From contig JACPWG010000008.1 of assembly GCA_016197205.1 (NCBI GenBank), positions 1 to 64,000 of the forward strand: a stretch of 64,000 bases of DNA, read 5' to 3'. The translations under genes and the position numbers were made by a program. Positions 38,351 to 47,171 of this stretch are shown here, in pieces; position 1 is the first letter of the stretch; every line of letters starts with the position of its first letter. The DNA is from Planctomycetota bacterium. GTDB taxonomy: Bacteria > Planctomycetota > MHYJ01 > WSZJ01 > JACPWG01. The notes beneath the pieces are model-generated. The model ran no database searches, had not been told where the DNA came from, and saw only the letters and a list, made by a program, of their open reading frames with translations.

Positions 38351-39109
38351 TCAAATCGCACCGGCGGACGGCGCCGGCCTCCCCAGCACGGCCAGGTACA
38401 GGACCACGTCCCCCGCGGGAAGCCTCAGCTCCCGCGCGATTTCCTTTTCGAAAAAGCCGCCGAGGGGCAGCGTGCACCAGCCGACGCTGGACGACAGCAG
38501 GCAGAGGTTCTGCATCAAGTGGCCGGCCTCGAGCAGCAGGAAGCGAAAGGCTCGAGGCCCGTACTTCCGCTCGACCCGCGCGCCGTCCCCGACGAGCACC
38601 CAGAGCAGCCCCCCGCCCTCGAACTGGACCATGGACGGGACGCGCGCGAGCCAGGCCGCGTGCTCCGCCCCCTCGACGATGCGCGACAGGTGATGCCCGC
38701 GGCGGTCGTAATGGTACACGCCCGCTTCGAGCCCGCCGGGCGCGAACGCGATCGCGTACAGTTCCAAAGCCTGCAGACCCCCGCCCGACGGCACAGGCCC
38801 CCGATCCAGCTCCGCGTTCACCCCGTGCGCCCCGTGGAGGATCCGCCCCAGGACCCGCAGCGAAGGCTGCGCGGTCGACAGCACGCGGCAGGAGCGGCGC
38901 CTCCGCATCGTCCCTTCGAGCGAGACCCAGGGACGGGGTCGAACCCGGTCCAGGGCCAGCCGCGGCACGCCCGGATAGGAGCGCGCCTCGTGTACGACTC
39001 CCTCGCTCTCGACGCGCACGATCCGGTCGCGGAATTCGGGATAGTTCGTGCGGTCCAGCTCCGTGCAGTGGAAGAAGAGCCGGTCCGCGGCGGCGACTCG
39101 ACCGGACAT
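38351..39109 (-). CDS. sagB: SagB-type FMN dehydrogenase of a TOMM cluster
   Basis: A 252-residue nitroreductase-fold protein. It has RRRRSCRVLS near residue 65, then VPSGGGLQALELYAIAF, GVYHYDRRGHHL, a central domain, and LLLEAGHLMQNL, the standard block order of SagB-type dehydrogenases. These oxidise thiazolines or oxazolines to azoles using FMN in modified-peptide pathways. GGAGG lies 6 bases before the ATG at 39109. It is downstream of the YcaO gene on the same strand but separated from it by a copy of repeat B. Another copy lies on its other side. Confidence 0.88.
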   Translation of the reverse strand: MSGRVAAADRLFFHCTELDRTNYPEFRDRIVRVESEGVVHEARSYPGVPRLALDRVRPRPWVSLEGTMRRRRSCRVLSTAQPSLRVLGRILHGAHGVNAELDRGPVPSGGGLQALELYAIAFAPGGLEAGVYHYDRRGHHLSRIVEGAEHAAWLARVPSMVQFEGGGLLWVLVGDGARVERKYGPRAFRFLLLEAGHLMQNLCLLSSSVGWCTLPLGGFFEKEIARELRLPAGDVVLYLAVLGRPAPSAGAI

Positions 39110-39130
39110 GGGCGACCTCCCGGAAACAAC

Positions 39131-39401
39131 GACCCGAACAAGGGCTAAACGCGACCGAAGGCGGCCAGTGCCTAGATCATGGCTCCGCGTCCCAACTAGC
39201 GGAGGGCGAAATTTGAAATTTGAAATTTGAAATTTGACTTTTTGCAATTTGAAATTCGGACCGGCCGTGTGGGTCGAATGAGGGACTTTTACACAGAGAC
39301 GCGGAGACGCAGAGGCCGGGCGCTGAGTCTACCCTCCTCTACCGGCGACAATCGCTGGCAACGCACTGAGAGATCGATTTTGGCTTCATTTCGGCTTGTT
39401 G
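39131..39401 (-). repeat. Repeat B, copy 4 (inverted)
   Basis: The reverse orientation of copies 1-3, with GGGCTAAACGCGACC at one end, the AAATTTGAAATTTGAAATTT core, and CTTCATTTCGGCTTGTT at the other. It fills the gap between the YcaO gene and sagB. Confidence 0.85.
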
Positions 39402-39421
39402 CCCGGAAAACAGCCCCGACG

Positions 39422-40672
39422 TCAGGCGAAGGGATGAGGCAGCACGTCCTGCCAGGCCGCCCAGCCCCTGGGCGCCCACAAGGAGCCGCCCAGGTGAGGC
39501 AGATGGTGATGTCCATGGAGCGGCTGCAGGCCCGGCACGACGACCTTGAGCACGTACCACTCCGGCGCCGCCCCCGCGATCGAGGGGGGCGTCACGTTCC
39601 TGAAAAGTACCGGCTGCCGCACCCCCAGCCGCGCACGCAGTTCGTCGAGCCCTTCGGCCGGCCCCTCGTCGCCTTCCTCCTCCGCGCACGGCGCGTTGCG
39701 CAGCGGCGTCCGGTCGAGACGCTCGGGATGCAGGGCGTAGTATAGCGCGTGCTCGGAAAAGTCCCGCGGCGGCTCGTCCGCGGGCGGGTCCGCGCCCCTC
39801 CGTCCTTTGAGGAACCGAACATAGTGCCAGCCCTGAAGGGCTTCGAGCAGCGCTTTCCGGAAGCTCTCCGCTCTCGTTTCGCGGCAGGCCGCACCCGTGG
39901 AAAAAAGAAAGCCTTCGCGGTCCTCCCCTTCCACGGTCGCGATCGTCGCATGCGCCGTGAACGGCGTGCGCACGCGATAGAAGCGGTACCCGAGGTGCGG
40001 CCTCCGGACCCGGTGCGCCGTGTCCTCGCCGAGCAAAAAAAAGACGCGTTCCGCGGGCCACTCCTCCAGCGCATGCGCGCCCCACCACGCGCCGACGAGC
40101 GCGTCCCGTTCGACCACCTCCTGCAGGCCCCGGAGCAGGACCGGATCGCCCCACCGGCCGCAGGAGAGACCCGTCGAGATGGAGGGGGCGAGACCATGCT
40201 CGGCCCCGGCGCGCCCGAACAGGAAGCCGAACTCCTCCGGGATCCACGTCGTCGCGCCGGTCCCGGCCTCGCGAAAACACGCCCAGCGGCAGGGCGTCGC
40301 TTGCGTGAACGGGCGAAAGGGAAAGCCGGGCAGTGCGTATTGCTCCGGATGGAAGAGGACCCAGCGCTCGGGCGCGACCGCGGTTTCCTCGAGAGGCCAG
40401 TCCCGGTACGTGGCCTCCACGATCCGGTCCGCATCGAGCACGCGCGTATCGAAGCGCTCGATGGCCTCGCCGAGGCAGGCTGCGCGCGCCTGCTCCGGTG
40501 TCCACCCCGCGCCGCCCACGTGCACCACCTGGGCGCGCGTCCCGCTGCCCGCCAGCGAGCCTGCCCACAAGGGGACGTCGGGGTCGTGGGGGCGCCCGAG
40601 CGGGGCGTCGAAGCTCGTGAAAAGACCCGTGTACCGATTGTCCAGCCGGTCGTCGGCCCAGCCGCGGCTCAT
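39422..40672 (-). CDS. YcaO-type cyclodehydratase (TOMM/LAP biosynthesis)
   Basis: A 416-residue YcaO protein. WTPEQARAACLGEAIERF near residue 55, LAPSISTGLSCGRWGDP and LQEVVERDAL near 190 are the ATP-binding blocks. GHHHLPHLGG lies close to the end, and the C-terminus is VLPHPFA, a variant of the Pro-rich tail (PHPFP) typical of peptide cyclodehydratases. The enzyme uses ATP to cyclise Cys, Ser or Thr of a precursor peptide. It starts inside the stop of the E1-like partner gene (ATGA), so the two products are made together. Other YcaO uses (thioamidation) are less likely given the SagB and E1-like neighbours. Confidence 0.9.
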   Translation of the reverse strand: MSRGWADDRLDNRYTGLFTSFDAPLGRPHDPDVPLWAGSLAGSGTRAQVVHVGGAGWTPEQARAACLGEAIERFDTRVLDADRIVEATYRDWPLEETAVAPERWVLFHPEQYALPGFPFRPFTQATPCRWACFREAGTGATTWIPEEFGFLFGRAGAEHGLAPSISTGLSCGRWGDPVLLRGLQEVVERDALVGAWWGAHALEEWPAERVFFLLGEDTAHRVRRPHLGYRFYRVRTPFTAHATIATVEGEDREGFLFSTGAACRETRAESFRKALLEALQGWHYVRFLKGRRGADPPADEPPRDFSEHALYYALHPERLDRTPLRNAPCAEEEGDEGPAEGLDELRARLGVRQPVLFRNVTPPSIAGAAPEWYVLKVVVPGLQPLHGHHHLPHLGGSLWAPRGWAAWQDVLPHPFA

Positions 40673-41517
40673 GCCCGCCCTCCGCGACAGTCGGGACACT
40701 CGGGATCGGAGAAGACCGGGTAGGCGGAGACCTCGAGCGAGTCCACCTCCGCCACATGGAGCCGGTAGGGCGCGGTTTGCGCCTCCTCGGCTTCGAAACG
40801 CGCGACCTTCCAGGCGACGAGCGCGGCCAGGAGGTCGAGCCCGGCCGCCGGAAATTCCGTCGCCTGGAGCTTCCCGCCGCCTCGCACATGTTCGAGCAAC
40901 CCGGCGTAGATTTCCGGGCAGGGAGAGAGCCGCAGGAAGTGCCGGTACAGACAAGTCAGGCAGGGCCCGGCGCGGGGCAGGAAGACCGGTCCGGCGAATG
41001 CCCGGTGCATCGGGCCCGTGGTGGCCCAGAGGAAGGGCGTCCCCTCCGCGCGGCTGCGCCGGCCCGCCTCGAGCGCGGCGTCGTAGTCGAGCGCGTCCTG
41101 GCAGAAAACGAGCAGCGCACCCGAGCCGGCGGTCGGCCCTTCGACGCGCGCGCGCCGCAACGCGTCTTCCACGCGCGCCCGCAAAGGCGACGCGCCCTCC
41201 ACGCGGACGTCGCGGCGTCCCCCCCGGTGCGAGAGGGAGACGTCCGCCTCCACGAGGACGCGTTCTCCCCAGAGTCGCTCCACCGCCTGCCGGGCGCGGT
41301 CACGGCGCACGGGTTCCACGCCGGCCAGCGCCTCGGCGGCGGTGCGCGTGCCGTCGCAGCGCGCCAGCAGCTCCGGCAACCAGCCTTCGATCCCCTCCTC
41401 GTGCAGCGTGTACCGGAAGTCCTCGCCCGCGACGAGCCGCACCACCCCGTGCGCGCGGAGGATGGTGAAGGGCAGGGCCAGACGAGGGTGGCAGCGCTCC
41501 AGGTCCGGGAACGTCAT
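40669..41517 (-). CDS. E1-like TOMM cyclodehydratase partner / precursor leader-binding protein
   Basis: A 282-residue protein. The N-terminal 80 residues look like the small winged-helix leader-binding (RRE) module of such proteins: HGVVRLVAGEDFRYTL and LLARCDGTRTAAEAL. The rest resembles the E1/ThiF-like fold with two CxxC pairs, C186/C189 (GPCLTCLYRH) and C274/C277 (PECPDC), which bind structural zinc in this family. It should present the precursor peptide to YcaO. It is the first gene of the operon, with a promoter 87 bases upstream. Confidence 0.82.
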   Translation of the reverse strand: MTFPDLERCHPRLALPFTILRAHGVVRLVAGEDFRYTLHEEGIEGWLPELLARCDGTRTAAEALAGVEPVRRDRARQAVERLWGERVLVEADVSLSHRGGRRDVRVEGASPLRARVEDALRRARVEGPTAGSGALLVFCQDALDYDAALEAGRRSRAEGTPFLWATTGPMHRAFAGPVFLPRAGPCLTCLYRHFLRLSPCPEIYAGLLEHVRGGGKLQATEFPAAGLDLLAALVAWKVARFEAEEAQTAPYRLHVAEVDSLEVSAYPVFSDPECPDCRGGRA

Positions 41518-41603
41518 GGGAGTGCCTACTTCCGGCTCACCGAGTTAACGAGAGGGGGGAGTCGGCGTGCGCCGCCGCGAAGCCTCGATGGACCGTGGGA
41601 GCG

Positions 41604-41632
41604 ATCTTACACGCCCTGTCGGCGTCGGGCAA
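41604..41632 (-). promoter_or_regulatory. Sigma-70-like promoter of the TOMM operon
   Basis: On the minus strand, TTGCCC (41627-41632) and TAAGAT (41604-41609) are separated by 17 bases. The leader of about 80 bases contains no convincing small coding frame. Confidence 0.65.
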
Positions 41633-41719
41633 GATTGAAATGGAGGGGACGCCTCCTCGCGCGGCCCGCGCGGGCGAAGGTCGTGCACGGGGGTGCCCGG
41701 GCATGCTATGCCTCCCTCA

Positions 41720-41805
41720 CCCCTCGTAGGGGAGAGGGTCGGGGTGAGGGGTGCCACAAGCGTGGCCTCCGTGTTCGTCTTTGGTTGCGGCTACCCGCGT
41801 TAGGC
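41720..41805. repeat. Repeat F, copy 1
   Basis: About 86 bp from CCCCTCGTAGGGGAGAGGG to GGCTACCCGCGTTAGGC, matching 54194-54280 in inverted orientation. Confidence 0.8.
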
Positions 41806-41847
41806 AATGGCCCTGTGGGATCGGCTCGTCGAGCGAAATCTGATGAC

Positions 41848-42042
41848 GACCCGAACCGAGGCAAAACTCGACCGTGGACGACAAACGGCTAGATCATGGC
41901 TCCGCTTCCCCGCTAGACGCGAGCGAGATTTGAAATTCGACTTTTTGCAATTTGAAATTCGGGCCGGCCGTGTGGGTCGAATGCGAGATTTTTACACAGA
42001 GACGCGGAGACGCAGAGGCCGGGCGCTGAGTCCACGGTCCTC
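41848..42042 (-). repeat. Repeat B, copy 5 (truncated)
   Basis: Same orientation as copy 4, from GACCCGAACCGAGGC to GCGCTGAGTCCACGG. The outer 70 bases are missing and repeat E follows directly. Confidence 0.8.
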
Positions 42043-42047
42043 GAGCC

Positions 42048-42205
42048 CTTGTGGTGCAGGGCTTCCGCCCTGCACCGACGGGACAACCCGGGTGGAAATT
42101 ACGCAGGCCGTCGTGTGCGGGGGCGGCTCGACGGGAACGGGGGAAGTGCTTCGGAGGTTCCGTGCAAGTGCGGGTGCAGGGCGGAAGCCCTGCACCACAA
42201 AGCGG
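42048..42205. repeat. Repeat E pair
   Basis: Two hairpins, GGTGCAGGGC and GCCCTGCACC, in opposite orientations near 42051-42078 and 42173-42199, match the one at 6061. The stretch 42206-42424 has TTGGTCATT/TGGTGATTGG runs and no gene. Confidence 0.7.
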
Positions 42206-42424
42206 ACTCAAGGCGCAGGATCAAGTGCACAATCTGCTTGCGGCGGGCGGAAGCGTGACGACGCCACCTTGAAAGGGCTGGTCCGAGGGCTTACGCTCCA
42301 GCAGCGAAGAAAAAGGAGGGCGTCGCGGCCCGGACGCCGGTCACGTGTCCAGTTTGGTCATTCGGGCTTGGTGATCGATGGGTCAGTGGTGATTGGCGCT
42401 TGGTCATTCGTCGGCGGGCTTTGG

Positions 42425-42454
42425 TTGCGGCCACCGGCCGCGGCATGCTATCTT
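42425..42454 (+). promoter_or_regulatory. Promoter of the ECF sigma factor gene
   Basis: TTGCGG (42425-42430), 18 bases, then TATCTT (42449-42454), with a TGC immediately before the -10 as in an extended -10 box. Confidence 0.55.
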
Positions 42455-42589
42455 GCGCCGGGGTGGGCGTCGGCCGGCGGAGGAGGAGGAGCGCCGTGGT
42501 CGCAGGCAGGATTCAAGTCCGGGTGGCGCTTCGATCTGGCCGGTTTCCGCAGCCGAGCGGCGCCGCCGCGCTCTAGAGTGAGGACTGAC

Positions 42590-43291
42590 GTGGACCGGCC
42601 CGACGGCTTTTACACGACGGTGTGGTCGGAAATTTCCCGCGCGAAGGCACGGAGCGTGGGCGCGCTGAATCGCTTCCTCGACCGCTACCGCGCACCGGTC
42701 GCCCGCTTCCTGAAGGCCCAGGGCCTGCAGGAGGCCGACGCCGAGGACCTCACGCAGGAGGTCTTCCAGCGCATCTTCGAACAGGACCTGCTGTCAAGGG
42801 CGGACCGGGAGAAGGGCCGCTTCCGGTGGCTGCTCCTCGGCATCACGCGCAACGTCCTGCGCGAGCAGGTACGGCATCGACGGGCGTTGAAGCGCGGCGG
42901 AGGAAAAGCGGACGTGCCGCTGGACGGCGCGCCGGGCGAGGAAGGGAGGCTGGCGGACGTCCTGGGCGCCCCGGCCGTCGAGGACGACCACTTCGATCAG
43001 CTCTGGGTCGCGAACCTCATCGAGCAGGCGACCGCGGCGGTGCGCGACGCGGACCGCGAACGCGGCACGCGCTACGTCGCGCTCCTTCTGGAGAGCGCGG
43101 TGGACGAGGCCAGTTATCAGGAGTTGGCCGACCGCCACGGCCTCAAGCTGCAGGACGTGAAGAACTACCTCCACCGCGCGAAGAAGCGCGTCGCCGCCCA
43201 GCTCGACCGCCTGGTGCGGGCCTACTCCTCGAGTCCGGAGGAGTACGACGCGGAGCTCCGCTTCGTGCGCCGCTTCATCACCGGGGCGTGA
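42590..43291 (+). CDS. ECF-type RNA polymerase sigma factor (planctomycete style)
   Basis: A 233-residue protein with a GTG start (GAGG 6 bases upstream). The N-terminus DGFYTTVWSEI matches the FxTTRWSxI start of planctomycete ECF factors. Region 2 holds LNRFLDRYRAPVARFLKAQG and DAEDLTQEVFQRIFE; region 4 is a helix-turn-helix near 185-215 (YQELADRHGLKLQDVKNYLHRAKKRV). No anti-sigma factor is adjacent. The facing kinase gene at 43754 may be linked, since such factors are often controlled by Ser/Thr kinases; that is inference. Confidence 0.88.
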   Translation: MDRPDGFYTTVWSEISRAKARSVGALNRFLDRYRAPVARFLKAQGLQEADAEDLTQEVFQRIFEQDLLSRADREKGRFRWLLLGITRNVLREQVRHRRALKRGGGKADVPLDGAPGEEGRLADVLGAPAVEDDHFDQLWVANLIEQATAAVRDADRERGTRYVALLLESAVDEASYQELADRHGLKLQDVKNYLHRAKKRVAAQLDRLVRAYSSSPEEYDAELRFVRRFITGA

Positions 43292-43325
43292 GGCGCGGCG
43301 CAGTGCAAAGCTCCTCTTGAAGCGG

Positions 43326-43418
43326 TAACCACGGAGGCACGGAGGCTTCACGGCGGACTCTCGCAAGATCCTTGACCCTCTCCGTGCGTCCTCCGTGTCT
43401 CTGTGACTCCGTGGTAAA
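43326..43418. repeat. Repeat G-like hairpin (copy 2)
   Basis: TTTACCACGGAG-type ends face each other: TAACCACGGAGGCACGGAGG on the left and CCGTGTCTCTGTGACTCCGT near the right end. It lies just after the sigma factor gene and may act as a terminator. Confidence 0.65.
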
Positions 43419-43753
43419 CAAGAGCGTCGCCTTTTTCCACGAGGCCCATGCTTGACCGTCGTCGTGCGTTCCGCGCTTCCCGCATCCCGCCGGCGCGACC
43501 AGTGCGTTTGGCCGGCGTGCCGGCGGGGCTGTCTGCGTGGAGGGTCCCGACGATGGACGCGCCGCCGGCGACCGCCCCTTTCGAGGGCGCGCTCGAGCTG
43601 ACGCCGACGCCGGTGGTGCCGGCGGGCAGGTAGGGCCGGCCCTCTCGACCTGGAGGGAACTGCAAGCCTCTCGCGCAACGGCCACCTGCCCGAGCGAGAG
43701 CACGGAACCGACTGTGGACGAGGACGCGGGCGCGTGCCCGACCCCAGCCTGCC
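43419..43753. other. Non-coding gap
   Basis: Short open frames here (for example 43448-43633) have no ribosome site and an Arg/Pro/Ala composition typical of chance frames. No feature is recognised. Confidence 0.5.
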
Positions 43754-46360
43754 CTACTCCCGGAGCTTGCCGAGCACCGTTTGCGCAAAGAGCCTCGCAT
43801 TGTCCCAGTCTCGCCCCGTGACGATCCGCCCTTCGACCTGGACCGGCGCGTTCACGAACTGGGCCTCGCCGCGCCGCAGGTAGTCCGCGACGGTTGAATA
43901 GCAGGTGGCGCGCTTCCCTTTCAGGAGCCCGGCGGCCGCGAGGACAGCGGGTCCTCCGCAGAGGGCGCTTACCACCTTGTTCGCGACGGACATCTCCCGG
44001 AGGAGCTTCTGCGCGGTCCTGGCGGTCGTGGTGCTGAAATCGGTGTATTCCCTGAAGGCCCCGACGGGGTAGGCGCCGCAGAAGACGATCGCATCATAGT
44101 CGGCCCCCTTGGCGGCGGACAGGAACAGGTCGACCTTCACGGCGGGACCGCCGCCCATCCCCGAGGCGGCCGTCGCGACGGCCGCGGTGGAAGCGACGGA
44201 GACCTTCGCTCCGGCCTGCTCGAAGACCTCCCTGACCGGCCCGTAGTCGGGATACCAGAAATTCTGCTGCGTGAGGACCATCAGGATCCGAAACGGGCCA
44301 GGGGCGGCCGGCGGGGCCGCCGTGTCGATAGCAGGGGGCTCGACCGCTGCTCCCCCCGCGCCCCCGGCCGCAGGCGGCCCTTCGCCTCCCGGCGGCAGCG
44401 CGCCGCCGCCGCCCGGGACCGGGCCGGGACCTGCTTCCCTGGGGCCGCTTCGCGCAACTTCCTCGGCCTTCTTCGCCTCCTCCGCCTTTCGCGCGTCTTC
44501 GGCACGCGCCACCTCCTCGGCTTTCTTCGCCGCCGCCGCGCGCTCCTCCTGCGCCTTCGCGTCCGCCGCCGCGCGCGCCGCGGCTTCTTTTGCGCGCCGC
44601 AGCTCCTCGCGCAGCTCGGACGCGCGGGCCGCGACCTCGGGCACTTTCACCGCCTCGAGCGCGAAGAGCCGCCGCTCCGCTTCGGCGAAATCCCCGGCAT
44701 TCAACGCCTTCTGCGCGCCCTGGACCTCAGGGTCCGCCTTGGCCCAGGCCTGGGCCAACGCCTTCGTCCGGACCTCCGACCACTCGTCCGCGCCCGCCTT
44801 CTCCTCGTCGTCCGCGGCGGCGAGCTGCACCAGGGTGAGGGCGTCGGCGAAGCGCCCTTCGTCCAAGGCCCGTCGGGCCTTCGCGAGCAACGTCGAAGCC
44901 GGCGTCGCGAGGGGGGCATTTACCCCGCCGGCGCCCGACGGCACGACCCGGCCCGCGCCCGCGCCCGCGCCCGCGTCCGGCGCATGCGAGCCGACGGCCC
45001 AGAGCAGGACGCCCGCCAGGAAGGCCACGCAGGCGGCGCCGAGCCCGACGAGGCCGGGACGCCGCCGCGCCGCGGCGAGCAGGGCGTCCATCGGCGCGGG
45101 GGCGGGTAACGGCGCCTTCGCCGGCGCGACCGCCGTCCGGGAAAGGGACTCGGTGCGCACCGCGGGCGACGACTGCATCGCCGCCCCGCCCGGGCCGCCC
45201 TCCACGCGTGCGAGCGCGGCGGAAGAGCCCGAGCCCGACGCCCCCTTGCGCCGAGTCATCGGCGAGGGGGGCGGCAGCGGCCGACCTGTGCGCGCCGCGT
45301 CAAGCCAGCGGAGCAGCTCTTCGGCCGAGGCGCACCGCCGCGCCGGGTCCTTTTCCAACAGTCGTCGCACCAGTTCCGTGACCGGGGGCGGCGTAGCCGG
45401 GGCGAGGCCGGCGACCAGCGGGGCGGGCGCCGCGATCACCCGTTCGAGCAGCTCGGGGAGGGTTTCGGCATCGAACGGCGGCACGCCGGTCAGTGCATGA
45501 AAGAGGGTGGCGCCGAGGCCATACAGATCCGCGCGAGCGTCGGCCTTCTCCCCGGCCGCCTGTTCCGGGGCCATGTAGTACGGCGTGCCGAGGATCTGGC
45601 CGGGCGCGGAGAGGCTGGCGTCGCTGCCGAGGTCCCGCGTGAGCCCGAAGTCCCCGAGCTTGACCGCGCCGTCGCTTCCCAGGAAGATGTTGTCGGGCTT
45701 CACGTCCCGATGCACGAACCCTTGGCGGTGGGCGACGGCGAGACCGGACGCGACGTGCGCGGCGATCGGGAGGAGCGCGACCGCCGGGAGTCGCCGGTCA
45801 CGCCGCAGCTTGCGCGCCAGCGTTTCGCCTTCGATGTACTCCATGGCGAGAAACTGCTGCCCCGCCTCCTCTCCGAAAAAAAAGACCTGGACGATGTTCG
45901 GGTGCTGGAGGTGGGCGGCCGCGTGCGCCTCGCGCTGAAAGCGCTCGAGCGCGACCGGGTCCGCGAAGGCCTTCTCGGACAGGACCTTCACGGCGACCGA
46001 CCGGCCGAGCGAGAGCTGGTCCGCGAGGTAGACGGTGCCCATCCCGCCGTGTCCCAGTTTCCGGGTGAGCCGGAACTCGCTGCCGAGCACCCGACCGAGC
46101 ATCGGGTCCGTCACGGGCACGGCGACCGCGGGGGCCGGGCCCTGTTCCCGCCGCAACGCGACCTCCACGGCGTGGGACAGTTTCTCCACGCTGTCGGAGT
46201 TCAGGTAGCCCTTCGAAAGGAACACGGAGGCGAGGTTGAGGGGGTTTTGGGCGAAGCGCTGGATCGCGACGCACTCCTCGACCTGCGCCGGGCTCACCAT
46301 GCGGTTTCGGAGCGCGGCCTCGGCGAAGAGTTCGTCCCGGGTGCGTGACGGCTGCGCCAT
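43754..46360 (-). CDS. Ser/Thr protein kinase fused to a DJ-1/PfpI domain
   Basis: An 868-residue protein. Residues 1-75 are a helical module like the one heading the 37985 kinase. The kinase domain spans about 95-360: GHGGMGTVY, K125, HRDVKPDN (D219), DFG (237-239), all active-type. One TM helix lies near 425-450. A coiled-coil Ala/Glu/Lys-rich stretch and Gly/Pro linkers follow. The last 175 residues are a DJ-1/PfpI fold, beginning FRILMVLTQQNFWYPDY, with the nucleophile elbow ALCGGPAVL (C801) and LLKGKRATCYSTV. The usual His after the Cys (CHGP) is Gly. A promoter lies at 46486-46515. The DJ-1 part is predicted to lie outside the cytoplasm. Confidence 0.92.
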   Translation of the reverse strand: MAQPSRTRDELFAEAALRNRMVSPAQVEECVAIQRFAQNPLNLASVFLSKGYLNSDSVEKLSHAVEVALRREQGPAPAVAVPVTDPMLGRVLGSEFRLTRKLGHGGMGTVYLADQLSLGRSVAVKVLSEKAFADPVALERFQREAHAAAHLQHPNIVQVFFFGEEAGQQFLAMEYIEGETLARKLRRDRRLPAVALLPIAAHVASGLAVAHRQGFVHRDVKPDNIFLGSDGAVKLGDFGLTRDLGSDASLSAPGQILGTPYYMAPEQAAGEKADARADLYGLGATLFHALTGVPPFDAETLPELLERVIAAPAPLVAGLAPATPPPVTELVRRLLEKDPARRCASAEELLRWLDAARTGRPLPPPSPMTRRKGASGSGSSAALARVEGGPGGAAMQSSPAVRTESLSRTAVAPAKAPLPAPAPMDALLAAARRRPGLVGLGAACVAFLAGVLLWAVGSHAPDAGAGAGAGRVVPSGAGGVNAPLATPASTLLAKARRALDEGRFADALTLVQLAAADDEEKAGADEWSEVRTKALAQAWAKADPEVQGAQKALNAGDFAEAERRLFALEAVKVPEVAARASELREELRRAKEAAARAAADAKAQEERAAAAKKAEEVARAEDARKAEEAKKAEEVARSGPREAGPGPVPGGGGALPPGGEGPPAAGGAGGAAVEPPAIDTAAPPAAPGPFRILMVLTQQNFWYPDYGPVREVFEQAGAKVSVASTAAVATAASGMGGGPAVKVDLFLSAAKGADYDAIVFCGAYPVGAFREYTDFSTTTARTAQKLLREMSVANKVVSALCGGPAVLAAAGLLKGKRATCYSTVADYLRRGEAQFVNAPVQVEGRIVTGRDWDNARLFAQTVLGKLRE

Positions 46361-46485
46361 CTTCCGAGTCCTCGACAACGGGGCGACGCGCGGGCGCGCG
46401 GAGGCCCTCGCGCGGTAGGGGCACGGCGCTGCCGTGCCCGCGAGACGGCGCGACGCGCGGGTGCGTGCAGGCCCTCCCCGTGCCG

Positions 46486-46515
46486 AGTATGGCAATCGAG
46501 GGCGGGTCCCGTCAA
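46486..46515 (-). promoter_or_regulatory. Sigma-70-like promoter of the kinase-PfpI gene
   Basis: On the minus strand, TTGACG (46510-46515) and CATACT (46486-46491) are separated by 18 bases, about 130 bases before the ATG. A GGCACGG/CCGTGCC palindrome lies in the leader. Confidence 0.6.
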
Positions 46516-46627
46516 GGAAGGAATGGCCGAAGAGCGTGGAGAGGTTTCGGGCTGCCGGGCGGGCGTCCAACCCTCTTCACGATTCCAGCGTGTCCCCCGC
46601 TCGCCCCGGCGGCGTGCCGGCATCGTA

Positions 46628-46745
46628 GCGCCCGCGCAAAAACGACTGCGCGGACTCGGTTGTAGCGGCTCCTGGGGGCGCGGCCCTCTGGGCCGCGCTG
46701 CGCGGGCCAGAGGCCCGCGCCCCTGGGCAGCGTGTCCGGGGGCCG
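46628..46745. repeat. Repeat A, copy 3 (right end lost)
   Basis: GCGCCCGCGCAAAAACGACT at the left, then the GGGGGCGCGG block and nested GGCC palindromes. No right terminal inverted repeat is found. Confidence 0.65.
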
Positions 46746-47027
46746 TCGACTGGGCGCCGATCCCTGCGACGCGGGAGGAGGATCAACGCGTCCGCGCGAG
46801 GACCCACCGCGCGTCGTGGTTGCTCACCACGGTCCCCGGCTTCGTGGAGTCCGCGTTCGCCCCCCGCCTCCGCGTCTCCTCGGCCTCCGCCTCCCAGAGC
46901 GCGCGCTTGCCGCCCGCGCGCCTGCTCGACGATCTTGGAGGGGAGGCTCGGGAGATCCTCCGCCTCGAGAGGGGGGCGCGAGGTCGGCAACCGGTAAAGG
47001 GTCGCGCCGCGTGGGGTGAGGTGGGGA
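46746..47027. other. Non-coding gap, possible gene remnant on the minus strand
   Basis: Minus-strand frames near 46790-46990 read protein-like (RPPLEAEDLPSLPSK, then after a frame change TKPGTVVSNHDARWVL) but are interrupted by a frameshift. They could be the decayed 3' end of a DUF4058-like gene. This is weakly supported. Confidence 0.3.
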
Positions 47028-47057
47028 TTGCATCCGAGCCGGCCCCCGGGGTATACT
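47028..47057 (+). promoter_or_regulatory. Sigma-70-like promoter of the Uma2/coiled-coil gene
   Basis: TTGCAT (47028-47033), 18 bases, then TATACT (47052-47057), about 115 bases before the ATG. Confidence 0.65.
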
Positions 47058-47171
47058 CCGATCGCAAGCGGACGGCGCGCGCCGCGCCTGCCCGCGCCCT
47101 TCGCGTCGGAGGGCAGCCGGGCCGAGTCCGGCTTGGTCCTCGACCCCATTCCCGCTCCCCCGGAGTCCGCC

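Noticed and set aside
42048..42205. CRISPR array
   Set aside because: The repeats are scattered palindromes without regular spacers. None of the repeat families in the window has CRISPR spacing, and no cas gene is present.
41894..42211. Cys-containing short frame near the TOMM genes as a precursor peptide
   Set aside because: It is composed of repeats E and B, lies upstream of the operon promoter, and has no leader-like helix.
43448..43821. Small plus-strand genes after the sigma factor
   Set aside because: No ribosome site, no recognisable domain, and a composition expected by chance.
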